64,000 nt of DNA, taken from positions 2,092,796 to 2,156,795 of the forward strand of contig SSNP01000007.1 of NCBI GenBank assembly GCA_006937955.1, written 5' to 3'. The notes below the pieces were generated by a model that saw only the letters and a program-made list of their open reading frames with translations, made no database searches and had not been told where the DNA came from. Source of the DNA: Pachypanchax playfairii. Its lineage: Eukaryota > Chordata > Actinopteri > Cyprinodontiformes > Aplocheilidae. Shown here piece after piece: positions 50,101 through 60,916 of this stretch (its first letter is position 1; each line of letters opens with the position of its first letter). The translations under genes were made by a program, and so were the position numbers.

Positions 50101-53100
50101 TCAAACGATTGGCTTAAATTTCTCTGGAAATGAAAAAATATAATATTTGGATGTTGGTATGAATGTAGATTTAATTTTTATTACTCTGTTAACTTACTTG
50201 TGTCCTTTCTCAAGGACACGATGCACAGTTGAGGTGCAGATTTAGAGCTGAACTGTTCCGTACAGCGTATCATTTGACTTGAGAAGAACAGATAATGTTT
50301 TAAATCTGTGTTATTGGATTGTATGTTTTGGTAGTTTTCACTAGTGGTTGACACGACTCAGTGTCAGTTTATCAGAGTAATATAAAACAACCATAAAAGT
50401 ACCAGGAACATGTTTTTAACACCATTTTGCCCTTTTTTCTTATGCATTTTGCTGTTCTGCTTTACATGTATATTGCGTTGTGCTCTGCTAGCTTTTGACC
50501 TTTACATGTGATTCTCCTCATGTCATGCTTTCCTTCATTTGCATGAAATCATTCCATTTCTCTAACCAAACTTCTTTGAGTACATTTGTGAATGATTTTT
50601 TTATGGAATGTGGACGATAGCCTGATAGCTGCTGCATATGGTCCAGCTGTTTGAGTGATGTCATCTGTTTTATACTAAACAGTTTGCACAGTGTGTTATA
50701 CAGCCTTGAAGCTATGGTACTTAGGTCTTCATAAGAAAATCACTCATGCTATTTTTTTTCCTACATCCTCTGTATTGACTGTGTCATTCATTATGCATGT
50801 GGCAGCTTAATGGAGCTCATCTGTGTGTGAATGTGAGCACATCCGTGGGGGTCAAACTAACATACAGGTGCTGTAGTTTTTAAACCGCTACTCCTCAAAA
50901 CATGAACAATGCTTTTCTGTCAGTAATTATTTTATTTGTGCCGACCGTCTTAACGTCCCCTCGAGTGTAATATCTGTTTTTTTTTTTTGTTTGTGCTGGA
51001 GGGTCTCTGAGCTAACGCACACTCACACATGGTCGGTACAGCAAAACAACCAAATTTGTCACTATTGTGTTCCATAAGAAATCCGACCCATCTGTTTTGT
51101 CCCTGACTGTATCCATCTGCTGTTTGCTACCAAGCAGATTATCTACTCTGGGTTTTTCACCAAAGGTTATTTCTGACCAAACTGAGATGCTCACAGTTTG
51201 TCAGAGAAGGGTCAGTTTCAAAATGAATTACTTTTGCTTTAAAATAACTCGAATCCCAAAAATGTCAAAGCAGAACTTGATCAACATTTACAATCATAAA
51301 TATTAAAACACATGGTTGTTTACAAATAATTTTATGCTTATTTGCAGTAGAATATAGCTACTGAACTACTGTAGCACTTCCTGTTTCACATGTAGCATTC
51401 TGGTGGGAATTTCATAGTTTTGCTGTAATAATTGATCTAATTTATAGCTGTGTAATGGTTTAGAAGCTCGTGTCTACATGATTTATAATTACAATTTTGA
51501 GATTAGATTTGTTTTAAAATGGATTCAGTTTGGCCTTGATTCCACTGCGTCTAGCTGTTAGATTGTTAATCCAGTCAGAATTTAACTTTTAAATAGTTAT
51601 TTACAACAGGTCAAATGATAATTTTTCATTTTTTTAATCAAAAAATAAGTTAAAAAGATCTGAATTGTTTCTCAGTCTGATCAACTTAAGGTTAAACATT
51701 TAAACGTTTGTTATCATGATCTATATTAATATTGTTGTTGTTTATTTTATATTAACTTTAATTTTCAGGTTTTTTTTTTTCTTTACAACCTTCACAGAAT
51801 CCTCCACAACCCGAACACTATTGGAAACACAGAGTGTCTCTCTGATTGTGTCCTTCCACTGATTTTATTAAGTCTTATCATATCTCACATCCTATTATCG
51901 AGTTTCATATCCTCCTTCGTCATGTCCTTCCTCCTTCCTCCTCTGACATTCACTCTGGATTATTGATAGACGATGAGATCTAATCTGTCCTCCTGAGTCA
52001 TTTTATGAGGGTTTAGCTGTGAAGGGGAGAAACCAACATACATCTGTTGTTTCTGCATTTTTAGTTATTCGTTTTTTGCCTTCTGATGAAGTAAATGCTC
52101 AGAATTTTCCATCTGTTCTGTCTTTAAGGATTTGTTTTTATATTTTTCTTCCCACATTAACTCTGGACTTCATTTTCTTCTGAAGGTGTTTGAGTCTTGA
52201 ACGCTTCCTCATTTTTTATCTCCTGTTTAAATGATGGTGATATTTTGAGCTGAAGTAAATGTGCATCAGTAGAATTGTGCCCGTGTCTCTTTCACTGCAT
52301 GAAAAGATCTGTGCTGGTTATTTCGGTGGCGCTTGAATGACTGATCAATACGTCTGTTCTGGGTTTTCTGGTATTGTTCTGCTTCACAGCAGGACCTGCA
52401 GACAGAAAAAAACAAAGTCTGCCTGGAATTTATAACACCAACCTTACCAAATATATTCTCTAGGGTAATTCTATAAGTCTTAGCAGCAAAACGTAACAGA
52501 AATGCCAACCCCACCTGTATCCAAGCTGCCCTGCGGTTTGAATCCAGAATTCAGCCTCCATGCTCACGGCAGCTTCTCTGCAGCTTTGTTCAGGTTCACT
52601 GGCCTGAACAAATGCTGATAGGGAATGTACAGATGTGTGAATGTGTGAGTTGTCATGATGGCATGTGACTCACAGTCACATATGTATAACAACACGGGCA
52701 TTCTTTTAATAGTTTTATACACAAATGTGGTTGTTATTCCTCATGTCAGAGCCATGACGAGAGCTGTGGATGTTTACTACAGTTTCCCTGTTTGTGTACG
52801 CGTATGACACTGATAGTTTGTGAAAGGTAAACCTCAACTGCAGCTTCTATGAGAATGTCTCATGTCAGAATGGATAATAAATTGCAATGCATCATGGGAG
52901 CCCCTCTCTACCCCACCCCCATTGGGTTTTTTGGGCATAGTTATTTTTAAAGCTCTGACCAGATTCCTCTATTTTTCCACTCCTGCTCTTTCACATAGAG
53001 CAATTTCAAAGCTTTTTACTGGGGTTATTCCACTCTGCTGGACTGCAAGAGTAGAAAATACCCCCCCCATACCAAGGGTACAAAAATTGGGATCAGTGTT

Positions 53101-56100
53101 AAATACATTGCTGAACTTGGTAGCACTGGTGCGTCATTTGCAGTAGTTACGACATAAAATTCCTTCATGATGAATTTTCACACCCTGGAAGATTAAAAAG
53201 AAATGAGGGTGACATTGATTTTTTTTTTTTCCTTTTGTATAATACTTGGACTGCAAATAGAATTTTTTTTATCGCTGAGTTAAATGAGGTGCTGAAGGGA
53301 GCTGATGCCACCATCATGCAGCTGAAATACACCATGACATCCTCTCTGTGATGTCCAGAATGAAGTAGATAAACCAGACCCATCGCCCCGTCCTCCATGT
53401 GAGGAGGATGATACACTCCCAAGTTGATTCCAAGGTGGTGCAAAAGCCAAACTTCTCCTAAAAAGCTTGCACAGCGAAATAGTCTACACAGACTAATTTA
53501 GTTGTTCTATCTTTGAGTTAAATGAGTAATGTTCGGTGATGCCATGTTAATCTACTGTGGGATTTGGCTTGGAACGACCTTCCGGGGTGCCGTACCTAAC
53601 ATCTTAATTACCTTTTCAAAAGGGAATACCCCTGAGATTTAGCAGCCCCTCTGCACAGGAGATATGCTGCTCAGTCAAGAGGAGGTGATATGAGGTTACA
53701 CTTCACTGGGCTGAGTCGTATTGACCGAGCTCCCCTTTGTACATGCGCACACACACCTCACACAAACATCTATGGGACGCTTTACCCTTGAATTTTGGCA
53801 CCTCCGCCACCAACCATTCACTTTATTCCTCTGTATGTTTTACAAACATGTAAAGTTGATGGTATGGGTTCCTCAGCTCCTCCAGGTATCTCACAGAACA
53901 CGTCATTTTTACCTGCTTCCGCTCCATCTACTCCCCGTGATAACTGATCTTCACCCCTCCCCTGACTCAAGGTGATAAAAGTCACCAGTAAGGGCAGTGA
54001 GAGATACCGGCTAGCGATAAAAAGCACAGCAGAGATTTGGCCGATGTCCAGGCTCATTTAATGTTTAGACAGGCGGCAAAAGACAAGAGATAACCCGTCA
54101 ATCTGAACAGAAAGGATCAGGACCAGTTGTATTTTCTTTAAGTGTTTTGTAATTGAAAACAAAAATGCTCTACAATGTCATTTCAGCACAGTTGGACTCA
54201 TATGGATGTTTAATAATCTTTGGCTGATCTTACAGTTTCTGTAGTATCCTGTGTCGGGAGGTTAATCCAGTCAAGTCCATTAAAGATGACAGAATGAGCA
54301 CTTTGTCTTTACTTTATGGCTGCTGGAGGAGGAGGGGTCCACTATAATGTGGAAGAGTTTAGATTTCACCCAGCGAGGGAAGTCACGATGCCGCAGTTTG
54401 TCATGTAAAAGGAGCGTCTGTGCATTTTAACTCGTGGGATAAAGTTGTCTCATGCTTTTCTACCTGCTTCTGTTGGCACAGGTCCAGAGTTAATTTACAG
54501 CTCGGAGCTCTCCTTGTCCTTCTTGTCGGTCTCACTCTTGCTGGTGCGCTTTCTCTTGTCTCTTTCTGTGAGATTGACAGGTCTTTAGGGTTTTAAGGCG
54601 CTTAGCTTTCCATGTTCCTTCCTCCTGTCTCCTGCCCTCCGTTTGACTGGCAGTAATTATATCAGAGCTGGGCTGCGCTGATTCAAACGACCCCACAGAC
54701 AAGACAAGCTAAAGAGACACTGAAAGAGAGTGTGAGAAAAAAAACAACAAAAAAACAAGAAAGATACTGACACAAAAGTGGCAATAAAGAAAACGGAGAA
54801 AATCGCAAGACAGAGAGAGAAAGAGGAAGAAAAGGTTACGCATCACCGATTCTTGACATGCCTTTGCTTATTTTGCTTGTCCTTCTTGTTCTTGCCTCCA
54901 TCATGGCTGTGTGAACTCTATTCATCAATGTTCACTTGAACAGCCTTCTGGGCTGAGGAAAAAGTGTTTTTCTCTTCACTCCTCTCAGCTGCAGCCAGGT
55001 GTTTTCCACCAGCCTCAGCTGTCATACAGCAGGTTCCCGTAAGACAAGCGTGGAAAGTTACTTTCCCTGGATAATTGAATGAAAGGCAACGTACACTTTC
55101 CTTCTTTTTAACACAAATTTCACATCAGCTTTTTTTGCAATTAGATAAATAAAAAATAATTTGTTTTAACTGAATTTGTTATTACAAATTAAATAGGAGA
55201 AAACCTTTTTTACCAAGAAGCTGAATTTAACTTTTTTATCTCACATGTCAGTTCCTTTTTTTATTTATTTTTTGCCAAAATAATGAACCCAGCAGCAAGA
55301 CCTTTTCTCCTTCTGTTCTAAACAGTTTCAAATTTGGACTCTATACTTATCAATAAAAAAGGAAAAAGAAATTAAGCCACTGAGCAAAGTTAAAATGAAG
55401 CTTTCTTCCATTCAAAGCACACACTGCGATATTGTTCTCTCATAAAGACATTTTTGTTTCATGTCACAAAGATTTGAAAGTAACATTTATTCTGCCTTGT
55501 TCCACTTTTAGATCTTTAATCAGTGAATCTGTCTTTGTCTTAATAACTGCATTCACACAAGCAGACCAGATTTTAAAGGGGATGTTCGACTGGCTGGATC
55601 GTCGTGGCTGTGTAGAGTGGCGTAGTCTTCTAGTTCACGACTCCATCCTGATGTGGTCCGTGGGCCATGGCGTTGCCTGTGGCGTGGACCAGTTGTGAGC
55701 ATACGTGGCAGGATCTGCATAGAATCTTGCAGCAGACACAGCAAATTCATGAAACAAGAGAGTTTATTGAGGATGTGAAAAAATATGCTCAGAAAGTAGC
55801 GGCGGTTTTATCAATTAATGGGAAAGCGTCCATGTTCTGATCAGTAATGTAGGTCTTAGAGATCATAGCAGGATGTGGCCATTAACAAATGAACTCTTTC
55901 TATTTCTGTCTATCTGTCTAGTCTTGTATCCTTTTCTATTATTCACACCACATTGTGTTAAATTAGTAGAAGTGGGAACGACTGCATCTTTTCCCTTTGA
56001 ATGGAAAACACACCTTGCCTGCTTTGATGTGTCACAGCCAGCAATTTGGTCCGTCCATCCCTCTTTTCCTGAGAGGAAACAGATTGAGAAAATACTCAAG

Positions 56101-56539
56101 ATGCAGGATTTAAATATTGAAGGGCCACTCTGGAATGAGAGTCTCACTTCCACGAATCACAAGCCGTTTCTATGAATATAAACGTAATAAACTGTTTACC
56201 AGAATCACCACTGCATCAGCCATCAGTGCAGCTCCTATATAATATGTAATATTGTGTGTGTTCCTTTTATAAAGATTGCAAACCCTTGAACAAGGATCAA
56301 TCAAAGCTCTTTTTTATTTTGCTTTTCTCATTGTCTTTCTGTCTGTTCTTACAGCGGCGTCCAGCTTCAGTTTTTGCCGTGCCTCCCTGGAGCACACGGT
56401 GTCTGCTGAGGAGCTGAGCTACCAGCTGCCGCGTCGCGCCGGAGGCAGCAACTTGACCTGGCATGACGGCCGAGGCCAGAAGACTGCACACACACGCACC
56501 GTCAAATTACTGCAGCAGCCCGGGACAGAAGGCATCCAG
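29607..56539 (+). CDS. samd10: SAMD10, SAM domain-containing protein 10, 5' part (exons 1-2)
   Basis: Exon 1 is 29607-29634 and exon 2 is 56355-56539. Exon 1 has ATGs at 29607 (weak context) and 29622 (GACCATGG, preferred), with an in-frame TGA ten codons upstream, and ends VD plus one base. Exon 2 begins after TTCTTACAG and ends ATCCAG|GTGTGA in phase 0. Joined, it reads MAVD-AASSFSFCRASLEHTV, then SAEELSYQLPRR, LTWHDGRGQ and KLLQQPGTEG. From memory, human SAMD10 has VDATAHFSFCRTLLEHTVSAE, LPR, LTWHDSRSQ and KLLQQPGTD in the same order. The C-terminal SAM domain exons (after ...LYSDHYGLYHTSPS in human) were not found up to 64000, so they lie outside. The protein's molecular role is poorly known; SAM domains generally mediate protein-protein association. 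Confidence 0.85.
29828..33845 (+). other. samd10 intron 1, first part
   Basis: AT-rich intronic DNA. No exon with matching phase was recognised. A possible hAT-related remnant (GCTGCATAATACATC ... CAATATTGC) lies near 31644-31690, and a short GT/GC-rich simple stretch near 32255-32280. Nothing else stands out. Confidence 0.4.
33917..34608. mobile_element. hAT-like MITE (copy 1)
   Basis: Ends are TAGGGCTGT and its exact reverse complement ACAGCCCTA. Both subterminal regions contain TCGACTAAG/CTTTAGTC and GGTCGAC motifs. The flanks TTGTGCTA and TTGTTCTG match at six of eight positions, compatible with the 8-bp target duplications of hAT elements. No transposase frame is present in the 692 bases. 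A second copy (36524-37228) exists only because the surrounding block is duplicated. Confidence 0.65.
36524..37228. mobile_element. hAT-like MITE (copy 2 of the same insertion)
   Basis: Same termini and flanks as at 33917-34608, differing by a 12-base insertion and several point changes such as GGTCGACTAAG versus GTTCGACTAAG near the right end. It is part of the duplicated block, not an independent insertion. Confidence 0.65.
38137..38955 (-). mobile_element. 5'-truncated L2/CR1-type non-LTR retrotransposon
   Basis: The minus-strand frame (about 38319-38955) encodes the C-terminal part of a LINE reverse transcriptase: RNLGVILDNQLSFKEQV, ALVLSRIDYCNSLLAGLP, IQNAAARLVF and LHWLPVAARIKYK. A 3' UTR follows, ending in the GTAAGTCGCTTTGG / AAAGCGTCTGCTAAATGAC tail typical of teleost L2-clade elements (shown on the minus strand). 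A poly(T) run (38291-38314) and an N (38339) lie near the stop. The 5' end, endonuclease and RT catalytic YADD region are missing. The equivalent site in the first duplicate (about 35490) is empty. Confidence 0.85.
41987..42436. mobile_element. Tigger/pogo-like MITE with TA target duplication
   Basis: The element begins CAGTGAAACCTCACTATAGTG and ends GGGTTTCACTG, with TA on both sides. The ends are inverted over about 10 bases (CAGTGAAACC). CAGT...ACTG termini and TA duplication are usual for pogo/Tigger-type elements. The interior carries repeated GGGGTGTCCGCTCC-like motifs and no transposase. 450 bases long, non-autonomous. Confidence 0.7.
43396..43430. repeat. Poly(A) run
   Basis: About 35 consecutive A residues in samd10 intron 1. 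No recognisable retrocopy body precedes it. Confidence 0.95.
45760..45905 (-). repeat. Possible retroposon tail fragment
   Basis: On the minus strand the phrase CTGCCTGCATCTGGGTCCGTTACTT resembles the tail of a dispersed fish repeat (given by motif CTGCATCTGGGTCC). Short and diverged; assignment is from memory only. Confidence 0.3.
47113..47179. repeat. (CA)n microsatellite
   Basis: About 33 CA units. Frames on either strand through it (polyCV, polyHT) are artefacts. Confidence 0.98.
48151..48435 (+). repeat. tRNA-derived SINE copy
   Basis: Starts GGCGGCAGTAGCTCAGGCGG with an A-box-like AGCTCAGGCGGTAGAGTAGG, then GGTTCACTCCC in the B-box position. A body with GGGCAAGACACTTCACCC follows, ending GTGAAGCACTTTCAG and T-rich sequence. 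This layout is characteristic of abundant teleost tRNA-derived SINEs. Lies in samd10 intron 1. Confidence 0.75.
49487..49507. promoter_or_regulatory. Perfect 10-bp dyad in samd10 intron 1
   Basis: CACTCAATAA-T-TTATTGAGTG: two exact 10-base inverted arms around one base. AT-rich core with TAAT-type half sites. It could be a paired homeodomain-type binding site or chance in AT-rich DNA. Confidence 0.3.
49775..49970 (+). repeat. Dispersed fish repeat copy (GGATGGATGGA-tailed family)
   Basis: Matches in order AACCAGAAACAT, TTAATTGGTAACTC, CTCAATGACC, and a tail TTGGATGGATGGATAAAC. The same family recurs at 59905-60135 and 60829-60916. Its ancestor is a very common teleost repeat with a tRNA-like head; this copy lacks the head. 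Confidence 0.55.
56355..56539 (+). CDS. samd10: samd10 coding exon 2
   Basis: 185 bases bounded by a pyrimidine-rich acceptor (TTCTGTCTGTTCTTACAG) and donor CAG|GTGTGA. Two leading bases complete a codon begun by exon 1 (G+CG, Ala). It encodes FSFCRASLEHTVSAEE, the most SAMD10-specific stretch in the window, and ends at Gln before the human GRLYSDHYG segment. It is much more GC-rich than the flanking intron. Confidence 0.9.
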
Positions 56540-59500
56540 GTGTGAACGAACAAAGAAGGAGAATAAGAATCATTTTAGAAGCGAAAACAGAAAACTCAAA
56601 GCAGTTTATTCAAGATTATTTTAATGAAATATTTAACACAGGCTCTGTTTCTTATTTTGGACTATTTCTAAGAAAGAGGTGCTACTGAAATTTATGTTAA
56701 TTTTTCTCCAAAAAGCCCAGTTAAACTGTTAAAAAAAGGTGTTAAGAATTTGTCTTTTGATCACTCTTCAAAGTGACACATTCTTTTGCAAGTTTGAAAC
56801 ATATTTTACTTGTGGAAGTTATCAAAGAATTTATCTTATTATTGTCCTTTTGGAGTGAACTGAGACATCTGGAGGTCATCTTTGGGTTTTTTCTTTTTTA
56901 ATTATGACGCGTTCCTTTTTTAAACGTTACATTTAATGATTATTCATCTCTTTTGGACTGGAAGTGTTTTTGGTTTAATTTATCATCCCTTGCTGGGAAG
57001 TAAATGCATAACTTGAAGCTGTTCTGGTTGGCGGGAGGTCTGAGAGATGAGACAGAAGGTGCATCACTGCAGGTCAAATCTCAGGGTTGACAGGAAGTCT
57101 CATTGTTTGGATGAATAGATCTCAGATCATTTGTAAAACCTTTAGTGTGACGCTGCCTGGTCTTTGTACTATCCAAACTGGTTTTCTCCTGCTGTTTTCT
57201 TCATTCAAGTGTCTTTCTGTGAGCTCACGCCATAAAGAAGCAGCAAGTTCTGGTGAAGATCCTGCCATATAAACACATGATTGCACCACAGCCTGAAGCC
57301 CTTTTATGGCTCTAATAGATCACGTCATGCTTGTGTGATGCTGCCATGTGATCAGTTTTTCTTACATGAATGATACTCCTCCACCACACTGATAAAACAC
57401 CACAATCTCACTAATCCCATCTTGCTGTGTCATGCGTAACTGGTCGTAATGTGAACCTGAAGACCTTACCAAGACCCTGTAAAGACCCTCCATGTTTCGG
57501 CAGATAGTTTTCATGTGAAGGGAGCCTTATCTTCAAGAAAACTACCAGAAAAATATCAGTGAAGTAACTTGATGGTTTGTGATGTAACACGCTGCATAGA
57601 ACATGGACGATCCGTAACGTGCATTTCTTATTAAACGTGTCAGAAAATGTAATTTATTTTGCAGATTAATGTTTTCCTCTGGAGAACAGCAATGATTTCT
57701 ACAGAAATGAGCTCAAACACTAGAAATAAAATCCATTTGAGTGCTGACAGGTCTGTGAGGAATGTTCAACGAAACAATCCAAGCAGTTACTGTGTTATTT
57801 GTTTGTGGAAAATGGAATACCAAATGAAAAGTAAAACAAAAAGAGAAAAAAAAAACGTATTTTATTTGATCTAAAAGAGCACATGAAGCTGATCCTTTGT
57901 CCTGTTTTTCTACAGAGCAGGTAGCCCCGTGGAGGTCATTACTAGCTTCGTTCCACAACCACTGTTAGCAAGTTTGCTTGATGGAGGTTGTAGGACATGC
58001 ACACATTACACAATTTGTTTAATAATTCATAAAAGATAGTCCTCCCTGCTATAAAGGACTAAATAAAAGATTAGTAAAATTCTGTTTCCATATGATTACA
58101 CAAAGAGTGGATAATTAAACCTCCTCCATATCATGAGAAGCAAAGCTTATCGCTTCCTTGTGGCAATGAGCTACTTTATGTATTATTCAACAGAGGAAAG
58201 AGCTGTCCAGCTCTCTGTATGTGTGCCTTCAAAACACACTGGTGTCCCTTTTATAGGTTTGTAATAATAAACATTTGCATGAATGAGCGTGCCTGTATTG
58301 TGTCGATTGTTGGCTTTGCTTTGTGTCCACGTCTCTCTGGACTGATGATTAAATTATTCCATTAAAGTTATTGTGCAAACACTGGCTTTAATAAGGGAGC
58401 TAGTTAAGTGGAAAAACAGTGTGGTTTCCTGGTATAAGGTAGGACCTGGGGAATCCTCCTTGTGTGCTTAACAAAGCTGATGTAACACGTTATGCACTGG
58501 TGTACAAACTCGCTGTCGGGGGGACGGGAGATAATGACTGCAGGGAGAGAGAGAGGACAGACACGTGAGATGTCAGTGTTCATTCATGCACAAATCTGGC
58601 TGCTATTTTCAAAGATGTCCCCAACATTTAAATGTTAGTGATGCAAAGAGAGTGTGGGGACTCGCAGAAGTATACATAAAAAATCATGTATTAAAAAAAA
58701 ACATACCAGCATTAAGAGGTTTGTATTCAAGAAATAGTAAAACAGTCCAACTGATTTAGTTAAACAGATTTTTTGCTCATTTTTTGTGGGTTTACTTTGT
58801 TGTAGGTGGATCAAAACAAAGAACTATTTGGTTGCTGCACTTTTCCAAGTAACGAGCTGTTGTGTTGTCGATACACCTCCTGTGTCATCCTTGAATTGGA
58901 TGTTATTTGAACAGGCAGATGGGGTGAGGGAAGAGAGGTTTGTGAGTGGCTCATTTAGCTGTCTGCCACGCAGCTTGAGGCTGAACCCTTAGATGAGACC
59001 GGGGAATAGGTGGAATAACACAGACACAGTTTAGACAGTAAATGCGCCCTCCTTTTGATAAAGCAGGACTGAGCCTGTTAGAGGAAGTATAGCCTGCTCT
59101 GCGCACTAATTTGCCTTGCTGGGTGAGCGAATGAAAAAGACCACTCTGATTATTTTTCCTTGCTCATTACAGAATGCGGTGGCTGACCTTTTGAGCTGAC
59201 ACCAACACAAAGAAGTGAATTAATGGAGAAGAAACACACAGTTCAAAATACTTCTTCAATTAGATACACTTATAGGATGGTTTTGCCCAAAAAACATACA
59301 CTTATAATCAGAAAATAATGCTCCAGTTACTTTTAAATGCATAGTGATACTATATTGATGCAATTTGTAATATGTTTCTGTATATATTCTGTTTTACAGT
59401 TGACAAAGTTTAACACCTGATCTCAGCTTTATCTCACTGCTTTGTGTGACGCTACGTGCATCATAGAGTTTGAGTGGAGTTTTTATTATCACTGTGTGTA

Positions 59501-59904
59501 AAACCGCTGACATTTGTTAAATCAAGCTTCCTGCGAACCACACGGTGTGTGAGCTTCATTTTCTTTTTTAGATTTGTTAGTCGCCGTGTGGTATTTCCGT
59601 TGAACATTTTATATGTTTCATACCATTTATGATTCCTTGGGGTTTAATTGTGGACGTACGTTCAAAGGTTGAAGAAAAAATTAAACTGTGTATAATTATG
59701 AGACAGAAGAAACGACCTCCTAGTTCATCTGGAACATCTTCATATCCCCGTGAGCTTCACCTTTACTTCATATTTTGTACTAATTAGTTAGAGTCAGTAT
59801 ATTAAACTAAGATGTGATGAAGAGCTACCTGCCTACAGCCCTTTTCATCAAGGATGAAGACCCTTCTGTGCTCTACATGACCCACACAAGCTGTTACAGC
59901 ATGG

Positions 59905-60135
59905 CTGAGGAGTGGCAGGGCTGCAAGAAGGTCCTGGGTTCAACTCCTTGCTTGAGTTTCCTCCGGTTTCCTCCCACAGACCAGAAACATACATGTGAGG
60001 TTATTGGCAGTTACAGCTGTGAATGTGTAAGTGGTTGTTTGTCATTACACACACTGTTTTTGGCCCCGAGACAGACAGTTGACCTTACCAGGGTGTAACC
60101 TTACGTCTCCCCTAATGACTGCTGGAGATAACAGG
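59905..60135 (+). repeat. Dispersed fish repeat copy
   Basis: Contains AAGAAGGTCCTGGGTTCAAC (B-box-like), then GGTTTCCTCCCACAGACCAG, ACATACATGTGAGGTTATTGG, and TTACCAGGGTGTAACC followed by CCTAATGACTGCTGGAGATA. This is a diverged copy of the widespread teleost repeat whose consensus has the same order. Plus orientation within samd10 intron 2. Confidence 0.6.
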
Positions 60136-60828
60136 GATGGAGATGAAAAGCATCCAAATGCCAGTGCAGGTTTTGGGCAGGTAAAAATATTGTAACTGAC
60201 CACCTGGCTGGTGTTTAGAAGTTTCAGCCTCATTTCACTTATTTCATTTTGATATGTCAGTGGTTGACTGGATCTTCCAGTGGTAAACCTCTATTGATAA
60301 TAATACAAAAAAATGATTACAAATTAAAATGAAACATTGATGAAGGCAAAAGGAAACAGAATGTTGATGTGATGTTTGGGGAAAAGACCCAGAGATCATC
60401 CCTCAGTCCCTTATCAAATCCACTCTGCACACCTTTAAACATTCTCATAACATTTGAAGTTCACTGAAATAAAGTTTGTTATCCTCTGGTTTGGAAAGCA
60501 CAGGTATAATGTTGAGTTCAACCTTTTCATCCAACTAACCTGTTTAACATTAACCAGTAACACTGACCTGTTTATGCTTCTTATCTTTAGGCTGAGTTCT
60601 AGTTAAATACCGACTAACTCAGACTGACGGTGCTGAAACTAAACCGATTCGTTAAACTGACAAAACTAGTCGCGTGAAATTATTATTATTAAAACTTATA
60701 AGTGTGAAATATACAAACATTTTGAATTTATCAAGGTCATTATTAAAACATTAATCTGAATTCAGGATGGGTGAAGTTGTTATTGGACTTGTAATTTCTC
60801 AAAGTTACTAGTGCAGCAGGGTTGGTTG

Positions 60829-60916
60829 AAGTTAATTTCTGCCCCTCGATGGGCACCAGGCCCCCCGTAAACCCACAGCAACAACAACTGAGAATAAAAA
60901 CTAGATGGATGGATGG
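60829..60916 (+). repeat. Dispersed fish repeat, 3' tail only
   Basis: Ends ...AGATGGATGGATGG and contains CCCCCCGTAAACCCACAG. Fragment of the same family as 59905-60135. Confidence 0.4.

Larger units (their letters stand above)
39910..56354 (+). other. samd10 intron 1, last part
   Basis: Sixteen kilobases of intronic DNA. Apart from the MITE, SINE copies and simple repeats listed separately, I see no exon. Some AT-rich stretches (for example about 49230-49330 and 54580-54700) look compact and non-repetitive and might be conserved non-coding elements, but conservation cannot be judged from one sequence. Confidence 0.4.
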
